From Scatosoma sp045660265 (lineage in GTDB: Bacteria > Bacillota > Clostridia > Christensenellales > Borkfalkiaceae), in contig JAZRDM010000001.1 in assembly GCA_045660265.1 (NCBI GenBank), positions 1 through 18,567 on the forward strand: DNA of 18,567 nt, read 5' to 3'. Shown one piece after another: positions 7,096 to 15,321 of this stretch; positions within the stretch are counted from its first letter, which is position 1, and each line of letters opens with the position of its first letter. The notes beneath the pieces were generated by a model that searched no databases, was not told the origin of the DNA, and worked only from the letters and a program-made list of their open reading frames with translations. The position numbers and the translations under genes were made by a program.

Positions 7096-9630
7096 TTATT
7101 TCAAAATCACTAATTTTTCGACGTCTAACGTAAACTCTGTTACGCCATCAGGTCTTGTAAAAGTAAACACAAGTGACTTCGCCGAATTAAGACTCTTCCA
7201 ATCAAGATCGCCGATTCTATCAAAGCGCAATACGTTATAACCGGGTTTAAGATTTACCGTATCCAACGAACGGGTAATTTTTCCGTTGTAAACCTCGACC
7301 GTCGTTTTTATGTTCGCAGTAGAGTCAAGATAACAATAGATTAACAAGCTGTCTGCATTTGCCGTTAAAGAACCGCTGTCAAGCGAATACAACATCGCCC
7401 CGACTTCCGCAGTCGCTTTTATCTGCATTGTATCTACGATTCCCTCATATTTGTTTGCGATTACTTGAATACTATCCAATACATTTTGATTTTCATCCTC
7501 AAACGTGAAACGGGAAGCTTCAGGCTTGGAAATTTCCTCAAAATCCGATCCAAGCGTCAAAGTTCTTCCATCAATCGTCAGAGTGAATTTGCTTGCGTCT
7601 ATATCCACCGAATATACGATACCTTTACTACTAGGAGCGCCAGCAAGTTTCTTTCCGTTAAGTTTCACTTCCACACCCGAAGGCGCATAGACTTTCGCTG
7701 AGATTTTCCCTTTACTGCTTATCTCATAATCGCTGATTGCAATACCGTCCTCAGCCCAAGCCAACAACGTATTCAATGTCGATTTCGCTTCGCCAAGCTC
7801 TACGCTGGTGCAATACGCTTGATTGAGACTGTAAAGCGAACCGTACACTTCATTCAGTACGCTGTCTGGGCTAATCGTCGCACCGTAGGCCTCTCCAAGG
7901 GCTTTATACAATCTATTTTCAAGATCATAAATTGCATCGTAATCTTCCCCGCCGTCGCGCATGTAATATAAACGAATCGCAGGAACAGATTTTTCTAATC
8001 CAAATACTTTGCCCGGATAGAAATAGTAGCCGTCACCAACGTCGGCATTATTACGCATAACGTCCTCATAGTGTTCGATTCCGTGCAAATACGTACCGTA
8101 TTCAGGGAAATTATCCGAAGGGTCAATCAATTCCCACGTGAGATAACCGGAAATATCATATTCCTTCATCATCCAATACATAGCACGCGCAGAAACACCG
8201 TTATCGTCAATTCTAATCGTCGGATAAGGAGGATCGGGATTCAAACAAGTATACCACCAGTAGTCCCCTCCGTTTTCGCGGTGTTCGTAATACTTTTCAA
8301 GCGTTGCTGTAGAATCGTAATATTGCGGTTCTGGACAATAGGTGTCTACCAATTCGTAACTACCGCTATTCCACGTCGTTACCACGTTGTTTACGCCCAA
8401 AATACTTTCAACCAGCTCTTCGCTTCCGCCCTGCGCCCTCGCATACTCTGCCATTTCCGCAAGCACGTTATTAAATTGCTGACAAACGTAATCTACCAGT
8501 GCCTGCGTATTATTTCCTTCCGGCTCATCGATAATCGAACCCATATACACGTAAGCTTTTTTCAGAAGATCAACGCCTGTTTCTATCGATTTATCAATGA
8601 ACGTTTGCATATAAATCTTCAAATATTCTTCTTTGAGAACTACTGCAGTAGATTTCGTGAGTTTTTCTTTAACGTTCTCGGGTAAAGTATTCGTAGCAAC
8701 GGTTAAACCATTCGTTCGAATACCATAACAAGGAACCGTAGGATCTTGCGCGGCTTTCAACATTACCTCCGCTTCCGCTTCCGCAATTTGCTTGACCGTA
8801 TCCGTCTCATTGCTTCCCACCGTCATCCCGTACAAATAATTTACCGCGAGCCTGAATTCATTTAACTGCGCGCACAAGGTTTCATAACGTTCTTGTGTTT
8901 CTTCCCCTTCAAGGAACATAAGATAGGATGCGCTAAACGGCATACAGGATTTCACCGTAACCGTATCGGGAAGCGTATAATCCACGACTTCTATCGTTGC
9001 AGATTTTTCCACCTTTTCCCCATCAAGATCAACCGTGATTGTACCGCTATACACGCCTGCCGCTTGTGTTTTCGGCACTTTTACGGTGATAAGAATCGCC
9101 TGATTGTTATTTGCCGCAATCTTATTCAAGCCGTATTCCTTCGCAGTCGCCATCGGCAATACTGCATCGGGATACATCCCCGGTTCCATTGGATTTTTTG
9201 CCCCGAATACACTGGTTAATTCGTGATAATATTCATACCCTACTTCAAAATTACCTTTCGCCAACACTTCGTCGCCACACTTAAAATCGCTGACAGATAC
9301 GTCGAACGAAGAAACATTCTTCGTCGGCGTAATCACAATCTGTCTGCTTTCGTATTCGTTACGAACTGCCGACATGGAAAATTCATCCATCATATAACCG
9401 TCGTACAATTGCCCGATAGCTTGCAACTTTGAAGAGCCATCATACGATTGCAAAATTTTATCTTCCGCATATGCCACGCGAATGGTTGCCGTTTTCACTT
9501 CGTTTTCCACCGAAGAGGAATTTAAGGACGAATTTCCGACTTTATCGCAAGCACTTAAAAGACTTACCGTCGAGAATGAAATCGCCGCCAGCATACATGC
9601 GCACAATTTTTTAGCTATATTTTTACGCAT
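7096..9630 (-). CDS. GH123-like (DUF4091) glycoside hydrolase lipoprotein, 844 aa
   Basis: The N-terminus ends in a lipobox (LSAC, Cys28) and a Ser/Asn linker. Residues about 45-220 fit the N-terminal beta domain that precedes this catalytic family (NEYESRQIVITP, AGVYSGTITV). Residues about 225-570 fit the TIM-barrel domain once named DUF4091 and now called GH123 catalytic domain: GSIIDEPEGNN supplies the Asp368-Glu369 pair expected for substrate-assisted catalysis, and WWYTCLNPDPPYPTIRID, RAMYWMMKEYDISGYLTWEL are typical. Residues about 695-844 are a terminal beta-sandwich. Characterised GH123 enzymes cleave terminal beta-GalNAc, but many DUF4091 proteins have no known substrate, so I name only the family. 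It would act outside the cell, anchored to the membrane. The start has AGGAG upstream; it lies 22 bases after the binding-protein gene. Confidence 0.85.
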   Translation of the reverse strand: MRKNIAKKLCACMLAAISFSTVSLLSACDKVGNSSLNSSSVENEVKTATIRVAYAEDKILQSYDGSSKLQAIGQLYDGYMMDEFSMSAVRNEYESRQIVITPTKNVSSFDVSVSDFKCGDEVLAKGNFEVGYEYYHELTSVFGAKNPMEPGMYPDAVLPMATAKEYGLNKIAANNNQAILITVKVPKTQAAGVYSGTITVDLDGEKVEKSATIEVVDYTLPDTVTVKSCMPFSASYLMFLEGEETQERYETLCAQLNEFRLAVNYLYGMTVGSNETDTVKQIAEAEAEVMLKAAQDPTVPCYGIRTNGLTVATNTLPENVKEKLTKSTAVVLKEEYLKIYMQTFIDKSIETGVDLLKKAYVYMGSIIDEPEGNNTQALVDYVCQQFNNVLAEMAEYARAQGGSEELVESILGVNNVVTTWNSGSYELVDTYCPEPQYYDSTATLEKYYEHRENGGDYWWYTCLNPDPPYPTIRIDDNGVSARAMYWMMKEYDISGYLTWELIDPSDNFPEYGTYLHGIEHYEDVMRNNADVGDGYYFYPGKVFGLEKSVPAIRLYYMRDGGEDYDAIYDLENRLYKALGEAYGATISPDSVLNEVYGSLYSLNQAYCTSVELGEAKSTLNTLLAWAEDGIAISDYEISSKGKISAKVYAPSGVEVKLNGKKLAGAPSSKGIVYSVDIDASKFTLTIDGRTLTLGSDFEEISKPEASRFTFEDENQNVLDSIQVIANKYEGIVDTMQIKATAEVGAMLYSLDSGSLTANADSLLIYCYLDSTANIKTTVEVYNGKITRSLDTVNLKPGYNVLRFDRIGDLDWKSLNSAKSLVFTFTRPDGVTEFTLDVEKLVILK

Positions 9631-9652
9631 CTTATTTCTCCTATAAAGCCAA

Positions 9653-11344
9653 TTATATCATACCGCAATCCATCAATGTTTTGCTGATATTTTTATGTAC
9701 ATAATCATATCCGTCAGCAAGAACGGCTTCCGCAGTTTTTCTCTGCGTTGCATCCTGCGAACCAAACGTAATACTGATATTGAAACTGGTCAAACCGCAA
9801 TCATAACGCAATCCACCCAAATAGTAAGTCAGATAATCGTTTTCAAGAGGAGTTGTGATAGACGTTTCAAAAATATCAAATTTTTTCTTAGCAAATTCAC
9901 TCAAACTATTATAGCCAGACCAAGATTTATAATCGTAATTGTAGGGCATAGAGTTGCCGTTTGTATTATTGAGATAAATTTCGATTGCTTCATTCGTTGC
10001 CAAGAACTTCAAGAATTCTTTCGCACCTGCTTTTGCGGTTGAATACGCAGGAATGGACATCGTACCGCCGCTACCTGAATAAATATAGCTTCTGGCTTCT
10101 TTAATCAATGCAATGTCATCTTCGGTCGCCCAGGAAGGTTTTTCGCCCACGCCGTCTGCATAAGCAACCAACGCACGAAGTTTTTCATCGTATGCCTTTT
10201 TCGTTGCGTCGCTCATCGTCGTTCTTGCTACGCTATAATTCGTTGATTCATTCCAATAACTCATTTTATCGGAAAGTGCGCTGATAATAGGCGTCTTCAT
10301 CGGCAAAACGTTATTAACCGTCTGTCCTGCGGACGTATTCAACATTTCATGCTCGAGCCACGAGCCGCAAGGCATCATCGCCCCGTATACCCCTGTGGTA
10401 TCGCCGAGGAAATACGCCTGCGCTCTGGTATAGCCCAAAGATTCCACGTATTCGTAGACGTATTTATTGGAAGGTGCCAAAAGATTTTCATATACCTTCC
10501 ACATTTCAAGCAACCCTTCTTGCTTCATTACTTCTGCTGATTTTTCAATGCTAGGACGAGCATTGTCACTAATTTTTAAATTATAGAAATTGTCAATTCC
10601 GTTCTTCCCTTCATATTGCGCCCACCAAACGGGAGAACAATATTCGAAATAGTCATCCCCCGCTGCATAAATAAACGGTGTAATATCCTTAGAAAGCATT
10701 TGCGCGCAATATTCCATCAATTCGTCCGTTGTACGAGGTTCACCCGTAAGCCCTGCTTTATTAAACAAAGCTTTATTATACATAATGCCCGAATAACCTT
10801 CCGTCCACGGCATACCGAAGTAATGTTCTGCCGTTTCACCTGCAATGGTTGCTTCTTGCAAATGTAACGCGCTCACCGAGTCCTTCATTTTCTCTTTAAT
10901 GGTAACCCCTTCCCCAGGAATTTCGGAATTATACACGTCATCCAAAGGTTCCAAAATTACGTCGTAACCACTAAGGCCTTTAGAACCTTGCGCAACCAAG
11001 GAATTTAAGCGGCCCCCCAAAATAAACAAATCCGTCGTTGTAACGCTGGGCCCCGATTTTAACAGCATTGTCGGATTCATGCCCTCGCTGAGCGTATTGT
11101 ATTTAATTTCATAATCGGTTCTTTCCATAAATACTTTTGCGCATTGTTTGAACCATTCGATACCATAACCGGCATCGTAGATGATGACCTCAATCGTCTT
11201 TTCATCGTTTGCAGCCGCACCACCCTGCAAAGCCATATCATCACTGGAATTGTTGCCTACACCGCAACCCATAAATCCAACTGCATTTGCCACACAAAGT
11301 GCCATTGCCAATAACTTGTAACCTGCTTTTTTAATATTTTTCAT
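9653..11344 (-). CDS. Sugar ABC transporter solute-binding lipoprotein (family 1), 563 aa
   Basis: I start at the ATG at 11342-11344, which has AAGGAGG 7 bases upstream; a frame from 11365 adds seven residues and lacks such a site. The signal peptide ends at a lipobox GFMGC (Cys27) followed by a GNNSSDD linker. The body matches extracellular solute-binding protein family 1: TIEVIIYDAGYGIEWFKQCAKVF near the start, FGMPWTEGYSGIMYNKALF in the middle (the strand and helix that cradle the sugar), GLTGEPRTTDELMEYC, and a C-terminal helix that contains AGAKEFLKFLATNEA. At 563 aa it is longer than a maltose-binding protein (about 400), which suggests a larger ligand or extra loops. It would deliver an oligosaccharide to the two permeases encoded just upstream. 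Confidence 0.93.
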   Translation of the reverse strand: MKNIKKAGYKLLAMALCVANAVGFMGCGVGNNSSDDMALQGGAAANDEKTIEVIIYDAGYGIEWFKQCAKVFMERTDYEIKYNTLSEGMNPTMLLKSGPSVTTTDLFILGGRLNSLVAQGSKGLSGYDVILEPLDDVYNSEIPGEGVTIKEKMKDSVSALHLQEATIAGETAEHYFGMPWTEGYSGIMYNKALFNKAGLTGEPRTTDELMEYCAQMLSKDITPFIYAAGDDYFEYCSPVWWAQYEGKNGIDNFYNLKISDNARPSIEKSAEVMKQEGLLEMWKVYENLLAPSNKYVYEYVESLGYTRAQAYFLGDTTGVYGAMMPCGSWLEHEMLNTSAGQTVNNVLPMKTPIISALSDKMSYWNESTNYSVARTTMSDATKKAYDEKLRALVAYADGVGEKPSWATEDDIALIKEARSYIYSGSGGTMSIPAYSTAKAGAKEFLKFLATNEAIEIYLNNTNGNSMPYNYDYKSWSGYNSLSEFAKKKFDIFETSITTPLENDYLTYYLGGLRYDCGLTSFNISITFGSQDATQRKTAEAVLADGYDYVHKNISKTLMDCGMI

Positions 11345-11387
11345 ATTTTGCCTCCTTAACGTCAAATATTATTTTTTATCTATTTTC

Positions 11388-11407
11388 ATTTTGCACTCAG
11401 GCAAAAC
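11388..11407. other. Small hairpin between permease and binding-protein genes
   Basis: TTTTGC and GCAAAA arms with a 6-base spacer (extended by one wobble pair) sit in the 71-base gap before the binding-protein gene. No T-run follows on the minus strand, so full termination is unlikely. Hairpins at this place in sugar ABC operons can raise the amount of binding-protein message relative to the permeases; that role here is inferred. Confidence 0.4.
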
Positions 11408-11415
11408 ATTTACTT

Positions 11416-12276
11416 TTAACCTTTCAAACCGCCGATATTCATAGAAACAAGAATTTTATCTTGGAACGTCGCATAGAGAATCAACGAAGGAATTGCCGTA
11501 ACGACCAACGCTGCAAAATACAAAGGCGTATCCATACTTCTCGTCGTGCTTGCTTGATAAGAATATAACCCGAAGGCAATAGACGGATACATTGGCATAT
11601 ACAGCATTGTAAACTCGTGATTTGACCAGCTATTGATAAACGATAACAGAAAGAATACGCCAAGCATCGGCATCGCCTGCGGCAGCATTACCTTCCAAAA
11701 CACCGTGTTTTCATTTCCGCCATCGATATATACCGCCTCGGCATACGCCCAGTCGATACCTCTCCAAAATCCTGCCAAAATCAGGAATCGTGACCCAAAA
11801 CCGTCCCAACAGCCGAATATGTACTTCCACGAATTCTTCATACCCAATTCACAAAACAATTTATAAAAGGAAACCTGTGAACCAGGTAATGAAAGCGTCA
11901 AAAGCAATAAATTGATGATATAAATGAGCGTTCTCCCCGGGAATTTATATCTTGAAAACGCATACGATGCCATCGAAGCAGAAAGCAATGCGGGAATTGA
12001 ACCTGTAATCGAAAACCAAATACTGTGGAAAACCATTTGGAAATAGCCGTTCCCATTTACATTGAACGTCGTAAAAACTCTTCCGTAGTTCCACACCCAC
12101 TTTTCAGGCAACGCAAACTTACTAGTCGTTATGTATTCATAAGAATCTTTAAAGGTGTTCAATAGAACAAACAAGAACGAGAATAGGAGTGTAGCCACAT
12201 AAATACAAAGCAATACAAAGACAATATTAAATAATATTTGTTCGCCTTTACTACGTTTTACTTTCGTACTTTTCAT
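11416..12276 (-). CDS. Carbohydrate ABC transporter permease, MalG-like, 286 aa
   Basis: The protein is an integral membrane permease with about six hydrophobic segments, the first at about residues 15-40. The loop that docks with the ATPase is visible as YAEAVYIDGGNENTVFWKV followed by MLP, matching the EAA motif (EAA-x3-G-x9-I-x-LP). Length is usual for the MalG/UgpE class of the CUT1 sugar importers. Its ATG overlaps the TGA of the MalF-like gene by one base (TGATG), and GGAGGT stands 9 bases upstream, so the two permeases are made together. No ATPase gene is in the window; CUT1 systems in Gram-positive bacteria often share a single MsmK-type ATPase encoded elsewhere. Confidence 0.93.
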   Translation of the reverse strand: MKSTKVKRSKGEQILFNIVFVLLCIYVATLLFSFLFVLLNTFKDSYEYITTSKFALPEKWVWNYGRVFTTFNVNGNGYFQMVFHSIWFSITGSIPALLSASMASYAFSRYKFPGRTLIYIINLLLLTLSLPGSQVSFYKLFCELGMKNSWKYIFGCWDGFGSRFLILAGFWRGIDWAYAEAVYIDGGNENTVFWKVMLPQAMPMLGVFFLLSFINSWSNHEFTMLYMPMYPSIAFGLYSYQASTTRSMDTPLYFAALVVTAIPSLILYATFQDKILVSMNIGGLKG

Positions 12277-13232
12277 CAGAAAGATACCTCCGGAGTAAGT
12301 TTATTACCAAGCCATTTCACAAATAACGTCAACGGCAATGTGAATAACGTCATGCAAATACCGAGCGCACTGCTCGTACCGGTACTGCCCCCCGTATAGA
12401 CCTGCCAGAATATCCAGAATGTCAGCGTCTGCGTTCCGTAATTACCACCCGTTAGGAAGAGCGTTGCACCGCCTGCGGTTAAAAATCCTGCAGCGCCGAT
12501 AACGTATAACGTTGTCAGCGTACCCCCAATCATCGGAAGAATAATATTGATAAATTCTCTCCAAGGAGTAATTCCGTCAAGCATTGCTGCCTCTAAAAGC
12601 TCCTGCGGAATACGCGCCATTGCCCCCATCGAATAGACCATGGTTGCACCGACCCCCAACCAAAGGCTGTAAACAAGGCTCAACGTCATCGCGTAACGGT
12701 GATCCGCCAACAGCTGATACCTTTTTGTAATCCAGCCTATCTCCAACAGCCAATCCATAATCGGCCCGTCAAAGGCAATCAATTCCTTGTAAATGGTTGC
12801 AAAGAATATTCCCGCAAAAAGGTTCGGAATATATACGAGGAAACGAAGCACTTTGAACCCTGTTATCTTTTTGTAAAAGAAATATGCAAGCAAAACGTTT
12901 GCAGTCTGTACAATAAAGTAATTAATGAAGAAATAAAGACAGGTATTACGCAGCGCAACCCCTATTGTATTCTCACCATCCTGTCCAAAAAGAGATTTGA
13001 ATACCCATTCGTAATGTTGAGACGTCCAATCACCCGTTGCATTTTTAAAGGATAAAATGATTGAGTTGAAATTGACGTACAGCCAAAATACACACCACGT
13101 CAGAAATGCAGGCAAAAGCAAAAGCCAAGGGAAAAGCCAATTGCCGCACTTCAACCCATTTTCAATACGAATCGCTCCCGTTCTCTTTTTAAACTTAAAT
13201 TTAGATAAAATGAAGTTTTTAAGAGATTCCAT
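12276..13232 (-). CDS. Carbohydrate ABC transporter permease, MalF-like, 318 aa
   Basis: The protein has an N-terminal cytoplasmic stretch of about 30 residues, then about six membrane segments (first WLFPWLLLLPAFLTWCVFWL). The ATPase-docking motif is clear: LLEAAMLDGITPWREFINI followed by ILPMI. Length and layout match the MalF/UgpA class of CUT1 sugar importers. The start ATG has GGAGGACATAT upstream. It follows the DMT transporter gene after 53 bases, with no visible terminator between them. It pairs with the MalG-like permease and the binding lipoprotein. Confidence 0.93.
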   Translation of the reverse strand: MESLKNFILSKFKFKKRTGAIRIENGLKCGNWLFPWLLLLPAFLTWCVFWLYVNFNSIILSFKNATGDWTSQHYEWVFKSLFGQDGENTIGVALRNTCLYFFINYFIVQTANVLLAYFFYKKITGFKVLRFLVYIPNLFAGIFFATIYKELIAFDGPIMDWLLEIGWITKRYQLLADHRYAMTLSLVYSLWLGVGATMVYSMGAMARIPQELLEAAMLDGITPWREFINIILPMIGGTLTTLYVIGAAGFLTAGGATLFLTGGNYGTQTLTFWIFWQVYTGGSTGTSSALGICMTLFTLPLTLFVKWLGNKLTPEVSF

Positions 13233-13263
13233 ATATGTCCTCCATTATTTTTGATTTATTTTC

Positions 13264-13281
13264 AAACGTTACATAGCGTTT
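13264..13281. promoter_or_regulatory. Inverted repeat AAACG-N8-CGTTT upstream of the ABC permease genes
   Basis: An 18-bp inverted repeat with 5-bp arms lies in the 53-base gap before the MalF-like gene. The arms end inward in CG, with an 8-base spacer, the same shape as TATCG-N8-CGATA at the araC start region. It could be an operator, but short palindromes arise by chance and no promoter is clear here. Confidence 0.3.
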
Positions 13282-13285
13282 TAAT

Positions 13286-14209
13286 TTACAAGAAGTTAAT
13301 AATCGCAAGTGCACCTATGCAAAGCACAATCCCAACTATATTTTTCCACGTTATCTTTTCGTTATAATAAAATCTCCCCACAATAAGCGTAATTCCAATA
13401 CTGATAGCATAGGATACGGAAAATAAAATTGCGGAAGGAACCGTCTTTCCGAGCTCCGTTACAAGCATGTTAATCATAAATACTGCAAACGCCAAGCACG
13501 CACCGCAAATCAATAACATTTTCGGTAAAACCTTAAACCGCGGTTCCTTTTCCGTGACATTCATTCCCGTGGGCGTTTTTTCTTTTATAAACGCTTGTAC
13601 AAAATAGCAAGCATATAATAACAATGCGTTAATTGCAAACATCAAAAACGAATACGCCGCTGTATTCCCATCGGGAACGAGCCGTCCAAAAACCTTTTGC
13701 ATTACCATCGTTCCGCCGCCTGCAAACATTGTCAAAAGCAGCATCACAAACGTCTTTACCGATGTTTTGGGCTTTTTCTTCGTTTCCTTTTCTTTTGCCG
13801 GGAAAACCATAAAATACATTGCAACAATAAACAATGCAAGCCCTACCCACTGCCATACACTCATCGGTTCGTCGAAGAAAAATATTCCGACAAGGCAAGG
13901 AATAAAAAGAGCCCCCACGCTAAACATCTGGCTAACGATTAGCGTACATCCTTTCAATGCTTCTATACTTGCAAATAATTCGATTGCCATAAATACAGCC
14001 GTACCGAAAGCACACGCCGCCGTTTTGAAATCGAACCCGTAAAATCCTACGATTACAAGCGTGATAAGCGAAAACAATGCAGATAAAAGCTGATAATATC
14101 CGCCATAATGAAAATAAGTTTTTCCTGTCACAGCGTTACTCACTTTCTTCGTGCAAACCTTCTGTATTACACGCATCGCGGCAATTATTACAAAAAACAA
14201 AACAACCAT
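13286..14209 (-). CDS. DMT/EamA-family transporter, 307 aa
   Basis: The protein is very hydrophobic, with about ten membrane segments in two similar halves of five, the layout of the drug/metabolite transporter (EamA) superfamily. A charged loop (about residues 131-150, KEKETKKKPK) separates the halves and a second charged loop is at about 212-228. The C-terminal half has SAILFSVSYAISIGITL and FYYNEKITWKNIVGIVL, typical of EamA repeats, where a conserved Glu begins the last helix pair. The substrate cannot be told from sequence. The ribosome site before the chosen ATG is weak (no clear AGGAGG), so the start is less sure, though it keeps the first membrane segment whole. It faces away from araC and may head the ABC operon, since I see no terminator after it. 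Confidence 0.85.
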   Translation of the reverse strand: MVVLFFVIIAAMRVIQKVCTKKVSNAVTGKTYFHYGGYYQLLSALFSLITLVIVGFYGFDFKTAACAFGTAVFMAIELFASIEALKGCTLIVSQMFSVGALFIPCLVGIFFFDEPMSVWQWVGLALFIVAMYFMVFPAKEKETKKKPKTSVKTFVMLLLTMFAGGGTMVMQKVFGRLVPDGNTAAYSFLMFAINALLLYACYFVQAFIKEKTPTGMNVTEKEPRFKVLPKMLLICGACLAFAVFMINMLVTELGKTVPSAILFSVSYAISIGITLIVGRFYYNEKITWKNIVGIVLCIGALAIINFL

Positions 14210-14235
14210 ATTCTAAACCAAAATTTATTTTTTGC

Positions 14236-14264
14236 TTGACTTTTTTTAAAGTATCCTTTATAAT
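14236..14264 (+). promoter_or_regulatory. Consensus sigma-A promoter of the araC-family gene
   Basis: TTGACT at 14236-14241 and TATAAT at 14259-14264 are separated by exactly 17 bases, close to the ideal vegetative promoter. Transcription should start near 14271, leaving a short leader of about 23 bases. It lies in the 84-base gap between the divergent DMT and araC genes. Confidence 0.85.
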
Positions 14265-14281
14265 ATCGCAAAGAAACGATA
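14264..14281. promoter_or_regulatory. Inverted repeat TATCG-N8-CGATA over the araC transcription start
   Basis: Perfect 5-bp arms with an 8-base spacer begin at the last base of the -10 box and cover the expected start of transcription. A repressor bound here would block the promoter, so autoregulation or another repressor is possible (inference). No experimental or family match is known to me. Confidence 0.35.
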
Positions 14282-14293
14282 GAGGAATTGTTT

Positions 14294-15121
14294 ATGTCAA
14301 ATACTTCTTATTACGAATTGATACGAGATTATACGATAGACGACTTAATTGCATTGAGCGGTGCTACCATGTACCCATCGCATTTTCATAAGCGGCCGGA
14401 AATTACGTATGTTTTACAGGGAACCTGCCATTCTATTATCCATAGCAGTGATTATACGGCAGAAAAAGATGATATACTTTTTGCATCCGCATATTATCCT
14501 CATTCTTACGATACCTCTTTGGACGCAAAACGCTACACATTGCTCCCCGAAACAAATCTCGAAAGCGACATTCTGCAAGTATTGGAAGATAAAACCTTTC
14601 CTTGTCTTTTAGACGATAAAAATTTCAACCGCGAAAAATTGTTACCTCTTTTTGAAGAAGCTCATAAAGCACAATCCTCAAAAGGATTTATGAGCCCTTC
14701 CGCGCGTTGGCTCCTTTTAAAAGGATACACAAATATAATTTACGGCAGATTTTTAGAGGGCTATGGAGATCGGCTGGTTTTAAGAAATAAACATATCAAC
14801 GAGCTTGTAAAAATTCTTTCTTATATCGAAGAAAATTGCGAGAAAAAGCTTACTTTAGACGAACTTGCCAATCAATTCGGTTACAACCGTTATTACTTCT
14901 CAAAATTTTTCAATTCTTATATTGGCGACAGCCTTACCAATTACATCAACAATACCCGCGTTAGAAAATTCATCAAATTGTACGAAATTTCGCCAGATAA
15001 AAGCCTCTTAAATCTTGCATTATCTGTTGGGTTTGACTCTATGCCCTCCTTTTACAGAGCATTTAACCGTGTTTATCATTGCACACCGAAAGAATATTTT
15101 AAAAGAACATTAAAACAGTAA
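14294..15121 (+). CDS. AraC-family transcriptional regulator with cupin sensor domain, 275 aa
   Basis: The ATG at 14294 has AGAGGAA upstream at proper spacing; a TTG at 14288 lies within reach but is less likely. Residues about 15-90 form a cupin-like sugar-sensing domain, with HFHKRPEITYVLQGT carrying the usual His pair and the Glu/Tyr strand. Residues about 170-273 are the two helix-turn-helix units of the AraC/XylS type: the first includes LTLDELANQFGYNRYYFSKF, the second LLNLALSVGFDSMPSFYRAF, ending in the family's usual CTPKEYFKR. Such regulators in sugar loci mostly activate the nearby transport and enzyme genes when the sugar is present. It is divergent from the transporter operon and convergent with the GH94 gene, so it probably controls one or both (inference). 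Confidence 0.93.
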   Translation: MSNTSYYELIRDYTIDDLIALSGATMYPSHFHKRPEITYVLQGTCHSIIHSSDYTAEKDDILFASAYYPHSYDTSLDAKRYTLLPETNLESDILQVLEDKTFPCLLDDKNFNREKLLPLFEEAHKAQSSKGFMSPSARWLLLKGYTNIIYGRFLEGYGDRLVLRNKHINELVKILSYIEENCEKKLTLDELANQFGYNRYYFSKFFNSYIGDSLTNYINNTRVRKFIKLYEISPDKSLLNLALSVGFDSMPSFYRAFNRVYHCTPKEYFKRTLKQ

Positions 15122-15190
15122 TATTATTCCATCTTGTTATATATTATAGCATACATTTATATTCCTTTCATTAAACTTTTTGGTTTGTTT

Positions 15191-15203
15191 GTTTCAAATA
15201 TTG
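15191..15203. promoter_or_regulatory. Variant copy of the motif, GTTTCAAATATTG
   Basis: This 13-mer differs by one base from GTTTCAAAAATTG found at 15253-15265 and 17782-17794. It lies in the AT-rich gap between the convergent araC and GH94 genes. In such T-rich DNA a chance match is possible. Confidence 0.25.
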
Positions 15204-15246
15204 GTGTATTTTTTTATAAAATTACCAAATTATTGATTTTTTACCT

Positions 15247-15265
15247 TTTTTTGTTTCAAAAATTG
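15247..15265. promoter_or_regulatory. Motif copy TTTTTTGTTTCAAAAATTG in the araC-GH94 gap
   Basis: A 19-base match to 17776-17794. Here the core is also palindromic: TTTCAA-AAA-TTGAAA at 15254-15268. It lies past the end of both convergent genes, an odd place for a promoter operator, so it could be an auxiliary site or chance. The rest of the gap 15122-15276 shows only AT-rich sequence and no clear araC terminator. Confidence 0.3.
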
Positions 15266-15276
15266 AAAAAGCAGGC

Positions 15277-15320
15277 AAAAAAAAGCGTCATGCAACACTC
15301 GTTGTCGCACGACGTTTTTT
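15277..15320 (-). terminator. Intrinsic terminator of the GH94 gene
   Basis: On the minus strand the sequence forms a 12-bp stem (15286-15314) with a 5-base loop, closed by CGTC/GACG, followed after one C by eight T residues. Two pairs are G-U on the minus-strand RNA but would be A-C mismatches on the plus-strand RNA, so it is built to stop minus-strand transcription. It begins 7 bases after the GH94 stop codon. Confidence 0.85.
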
Positions 15321-15321
15321 A

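Noticed and set aside
14265..14293. TTG start codon at 14288 for the AraC-family gene
   Set aside because: It would sit almost on top of the AGAGGAA ribosome site; the ATG at 14294 has correct spacing.
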